Shown: piece after piece, positions 3,426-5,338 of the stretch
Layout: every line of letters begins with the position of its first letter
How positions within the stretch are numbered: position 1 is the stretch's first letter
Source of the DNA: Pseudomonadota bacterium
GTDB lineage: Bacteria > Myxococcota > Bradymonadia > UBA4248
Reading direction: 5' to 3'
DNA length: 5,338 bases
Assembly: GCA_017629415.1 (NCBI GenBank)
Contig: JAGBXG010000036.1
Span: forward strand, 1-5,338
Translations under genes and position numbers: made by a program
The notes under the pieces: generated by a model
Databases searched by the model: none
Seen by the model: the letters and a program-made list of their open reading frames with translations, nothing else
Told to the model about the DNA's origin: nothing

Positions 3426-5338
3426 CTATTTCAGCTCGTCCAAACAAAAACGAATCATATCTGTCATCGAACGCACATATTCCGCAGATTTTGGCTCCAC
3501 ACCGTCCAGCCCCAATTTATCGACTGCACGTTCCATCGCTTTGGTATACTGCAATAATGCATGAAAACGCTGTCCCCATTTTTCTCGAAATTCGCCTGTA
3601 TCTTCCGTATGGGATGATGTCTGAATTTGTTCTTCCAATTGTGTATTCAGTGCATCAATCGTTTTCAGCCGTTCTTCTGACTCTGCCTGAACCTGCCTTA
3701 AAAGCTGCTGGTTCTCTTCAAGGGTAATGTCAAACTGACCGCGCAAATTTGCAATTTCTTCCTCATGACCGAACTCCATCTGCTGAATACGTTCTTCGAG
3801 TTCTGCAATGAGACGTGTGTCGTTTTGATTCTGTTCCTGAGCAATCCCCAGCATCTTCTGATGATTTTCTATATCATCATGAGCTTTCGCAAGTTTGCCG
3901 CGCACTTCTTCCAATTCAGATTCAAGCGCATGAATCTGAATTTGCATCTGCTCTAATGCCGTACTTTTCTGCTCATCGTCTTCCAAAGATGATGAAGCAT
4001 CATAAGCCTGCGTTTCTTGAATGGGACTATCGTTAGGCTCGACGACATCCTCAGCAACATCTAATGGCTCAGATATCAGCTCAGCTTCTTCCGCCCCATC
4101 ATCCCTCAAACTATCCTCTTTCAACGCCTCAAAACTGTCCTGAATCTCGCCATGAGCCCCCCCCACACGCTCAAGATTATCCTCAGAACCCTCACAAGAA
4201 CACTCAAATTCCGGAAGCATATCTGCCGGATTCGATATTCCCATATCTTCGAAAACATCTTCACTCTGGCTCACGCTTGCGGATGTCTGACTCACGCTGG
4301 CCGCTGACTGGCTCACGCTCGCAGATGTCTGGCTCACGCTGGCCGCTGACTGGCTCACGCTCGCAGATGTCTGGCTCGCAACAGAAACCGATTCACTCAC
4401 GCTGGATGAAACATGATTCACACCAGACGATACATCTGAAGGAACATCCTGAACCTTATGCGCATAGTTGGTAAATCTTTGTCTTGGTGTCACACCACGC
4501 CCGCGAGCATGGGCAGGCGCAGACATTCCTGCCGATGGCACAGCCGGTGCAACATTTGAAGTGTTGCTAGGAACCATAGAAGGTTCAACGGAGCGGAAAA
4601 ATCCAGTTCTTGCAGCCCGTCTGCCTACACCCGCAGTCGCCGGTGCATAAGCATCGCCGGATACCCCATGCTCACGTCCTCCTGAACGCTGACGCATACG
4701 ACCGCGCGTTTCTATACATTCCGGCGCAGCCTCTTTTGAAACTTCAGACACATCCTCCAAAGGAGGTTGTTGTTCTGCATCATCACCAGACTTATGCGGC
4801 GCCATGGAATCGTCAGATTCAAAAAACCGCTCTTCTTCAACAGCAACGGCATTATCCGGCACAGAAGGCAGTTCATCTTCGGCAACGACATTATCCGGCA
4901 CGGAAGGAAGTTCATCTTCGGCAACGACATTATCCGGCACGGAAGGAAGTTCATCTTCGGCAACGGCATTATCCGGCACGGAAGGAAGTTCATCTTCGGC
5001 AACGACATTATCCGGCACGGAAGGAAGTTCATCATCGGCAACGGCATTATCCGGCACGGAAGGAAGTTCATCTTCGGCAACGGCATTATCCGGCACGGAA
5101 GGAAGTTCATCTGCTTCCTGCATCTCATCGCGAGATATTTCATCAACATGCGCGACTTTGGTAGACTCCACTGGCTCTGGCGATTCTATATTATCGATAT
5201 GTGCAATATTCGTGTCCTCATGGCGCTCAGCATCGGCATAGGCATGAAAACCGGCCTGCTCTGAAAACATACCGGCACCAGGCATCGTCATACCGGCACC
5301 AGAGGGCATCGTCATACCGGCACCAGAGGGCATCGTCA
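3426..5338 (-). CDS. Large repeat-rich coiled-coil protein, 5' partial
   Basis: At least 636 residues; the frame runs off the right edge and ATG 5333 is a repeat-internal Met, so the true start is outside. Counting from it: MPSGAGMT repeats (1-22); an acidic stretch; seven 13-residue repeats DELPSVPDN(A/V)VA(E/D) (about 74-163); a basic Arg/Gly/Pro-rich segment (about 208-291); a Ser-rich part with SVSQTSA/SVSQSAA repeats (about 314-356); an acidic region containing a CSC motif; a long coiled coil (about 455-570, e.g. LESELEEVRGKLAKAHDDIE); and a short helical C-terminus ending in RFCLDELK. I do not recognise a family. The blocks suggest a long flexible scaffold or cell-organisation protein with a self-associating C-terminus. 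There is no transmembrane segment in the visible part, so it is probably cytoplasmic. A catalytic or receiver domain could lie in the missing N-terminus. Confidence 0.87.
   Translation of the reverse strand, partial: TMPSGAGMTMPSGAGMTMPGAGMFSEQAGFHAYADAERHEDTNIAHIDNIESPEPVESTKVAHVDEISRDEMQEADELPSVPDNAVAEDELPSVPDNAVADDELPSVPDNVVAEDELPSVPDNAVAEDELPSVPDNVVAEDELPSVPDNVVAEDELPSVPDNAVAVEEERFFESDDSMAPHKSGDDAEQQPPLEDVSEVSKEAAPECIETRGRMRQRSGGREHGVSGDAYAPATAGVGRRAARTGFFRSVEPSMVPSNTSNVAPAVPSAGMSAPAHARGRGVTPRQRFTNYAHKVQDVPSDVSSGVNHVSSSVSESVSVASQTSASVSQSAASVSQTSASVSQSAASVSQTSASVSQSEDVFEDMGISNPADMLPEFECSCEGSEDNLERVGGAHGEIQDSFEALKEDSLRDDGAEEAELISEPLDVAEDVVEPNDSPIQETQAYDASSSLEDDEQKSTALEQMQIQIHALESELEEVRGKLAKAHDDIENHQKMLGIAQEQNQNDTRLIAELEERIQQMEFGHEEEIANLRGQFDITLEENQQLLRQVQAESEERLKTIDALNTQLEEQIQTSSHTEDTGEFREKWGQRFHALLQYTKAMERAVDKLGLDGVEPKSAEYVRSMTDMIRFCLDELK
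4266..4391 (-). repeat. 21/42-bp in-frame tandem repeat (SVSQTSA/SVSQSAA)
   Basis: Five 21-bp half-units (4266, 4287, 4308, 4329, 4350) and a degenerate sixth alternate between two versions, so the true period is 42 bp. They encode alternating SVSQTSA and SVSQSAA, a Ser/Thr/Gln-rich block of the coiled-coil protein. Confidence 0.9.
4843..5115 (-). repeat. 39-bp in-frame tandem repeat (13 residues, seven units)
   Basis: Seven head-to-tail 39-bp units start at 4843, 4882, 4921, 4960, 4999, 5038 and 5077. They are nearly identical; recurring changes swap Ala for Val and Glu for Asp in DELPSVPDN(A/V)VA(E/D). The two outermost units are the most diverged at their outer ends, as expected for an array that grows from within. 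Because 39 is divisible by three, several other frames also stay open across it. Confidence 0.96.
5268..5338 (-). repeat. 24-bp in-frame tandem repeat (MPSGAGMT), cut by window edge
   Basis: Two identical 24-bp units (5286-5309 and 5310-5333), the start of another (5334-5338), and a shortened 18-bp relative at 5268-5285 that lacks the Ser codon (MPGAGM). The array continues past the right edge. Confidence 0.9.

Noticed and set aside
4843..5115. CRISPR-like array of 39-bp repeats
   Set aside because: The units are directly adjacent with no spacers and encode an in-frame peptide repeat.
4610..5264. Several long open frames on both strands, antisense or out of frame, across the 39-bp array
   Set aside because: The repeat period is a multiple of three, so any frame without a stop in one unit stays open through all. 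They encode only monotonous repeats and lack ribosome binding sites.

Overview
The window carries five protein genes: two on the + strand at the left (an FHA-domain protein and a cysteine-rich lipoprotein) and three on the - strand at the right (a long hibernation promoting factor, a superoxide reductase, and a large repeat-rich coiled-coil protein). The first and last genes run off the window edges. Coding density, clear AGGAG-type ribosome binding sites and factor-independent terminators mark it as bacterial chromosome. Superoxide reductase points to an anaerobic or microaerophilic life. The FHA/zinc-ribbon protein, the Cys-rich lipoprotein with an acidic tail and the long low-complexity proteins resemble Myxococcota/Bradymonadales-like former 'deltaproteobacteria'. 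That placement is an inference from protein style only.

Layout. 1-661: 3' part of a gene for tandem 13-residue repeats, a CxxC/CxxC zinc ribbon and a C-terminal FHA domain. 662-813: intergenic, with a candidate promoter and leader hairpin. 814-1470: secreted lipoprotein with 14 cysteines in its mature part and an acidic repeat tail, ended by a strong terminator (1490-1519). 1471-1846: a convergent gap, unusually long for two genes that each have their own terminator, with nested inverted repeats and a 35-codon ORF. 1847-2458 (-): hpf, ended by the terminator at 1784-1813. 2459-2847: the hpf leader with three hairpins, a candidate promoter, and a GC-rich 93-nt element that folds on paper like a cloverleaf. 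2848-3240 (-): two-iron superoxide reductase (desulfoferrodoxin). 3241-3425: its upstream region, with a perfect inverted repeat next to the RBS. 3426-5338 (-): C-terminal 637 or so residues of a repeat-rich, Ser-rich, coiled-coil protein.

The genes do not form one pathway. hpf (ribosome hibernation) and superoxide reductase (oxidative defence) are both stress-survival functions and are neighbours on one strand, but each has its own leader, so co-regulation is only a possibility. The FHA protein suggests phospho-threonine signalling in this organism.

The most distinctive property is that four of the five genes contain in-frame tandem repeats (39, 24, 21, 39, 42 and 24 bp units), and both window edges fall inside such repeats. 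Other items worth checking are the cloverleaf-like intergenic element at 2719-2811 and the possible structured RNA or small ORF at 1617-1765. I did not find a recognisable defence system, CRISPR array, transposase, tRNA or rRNA.
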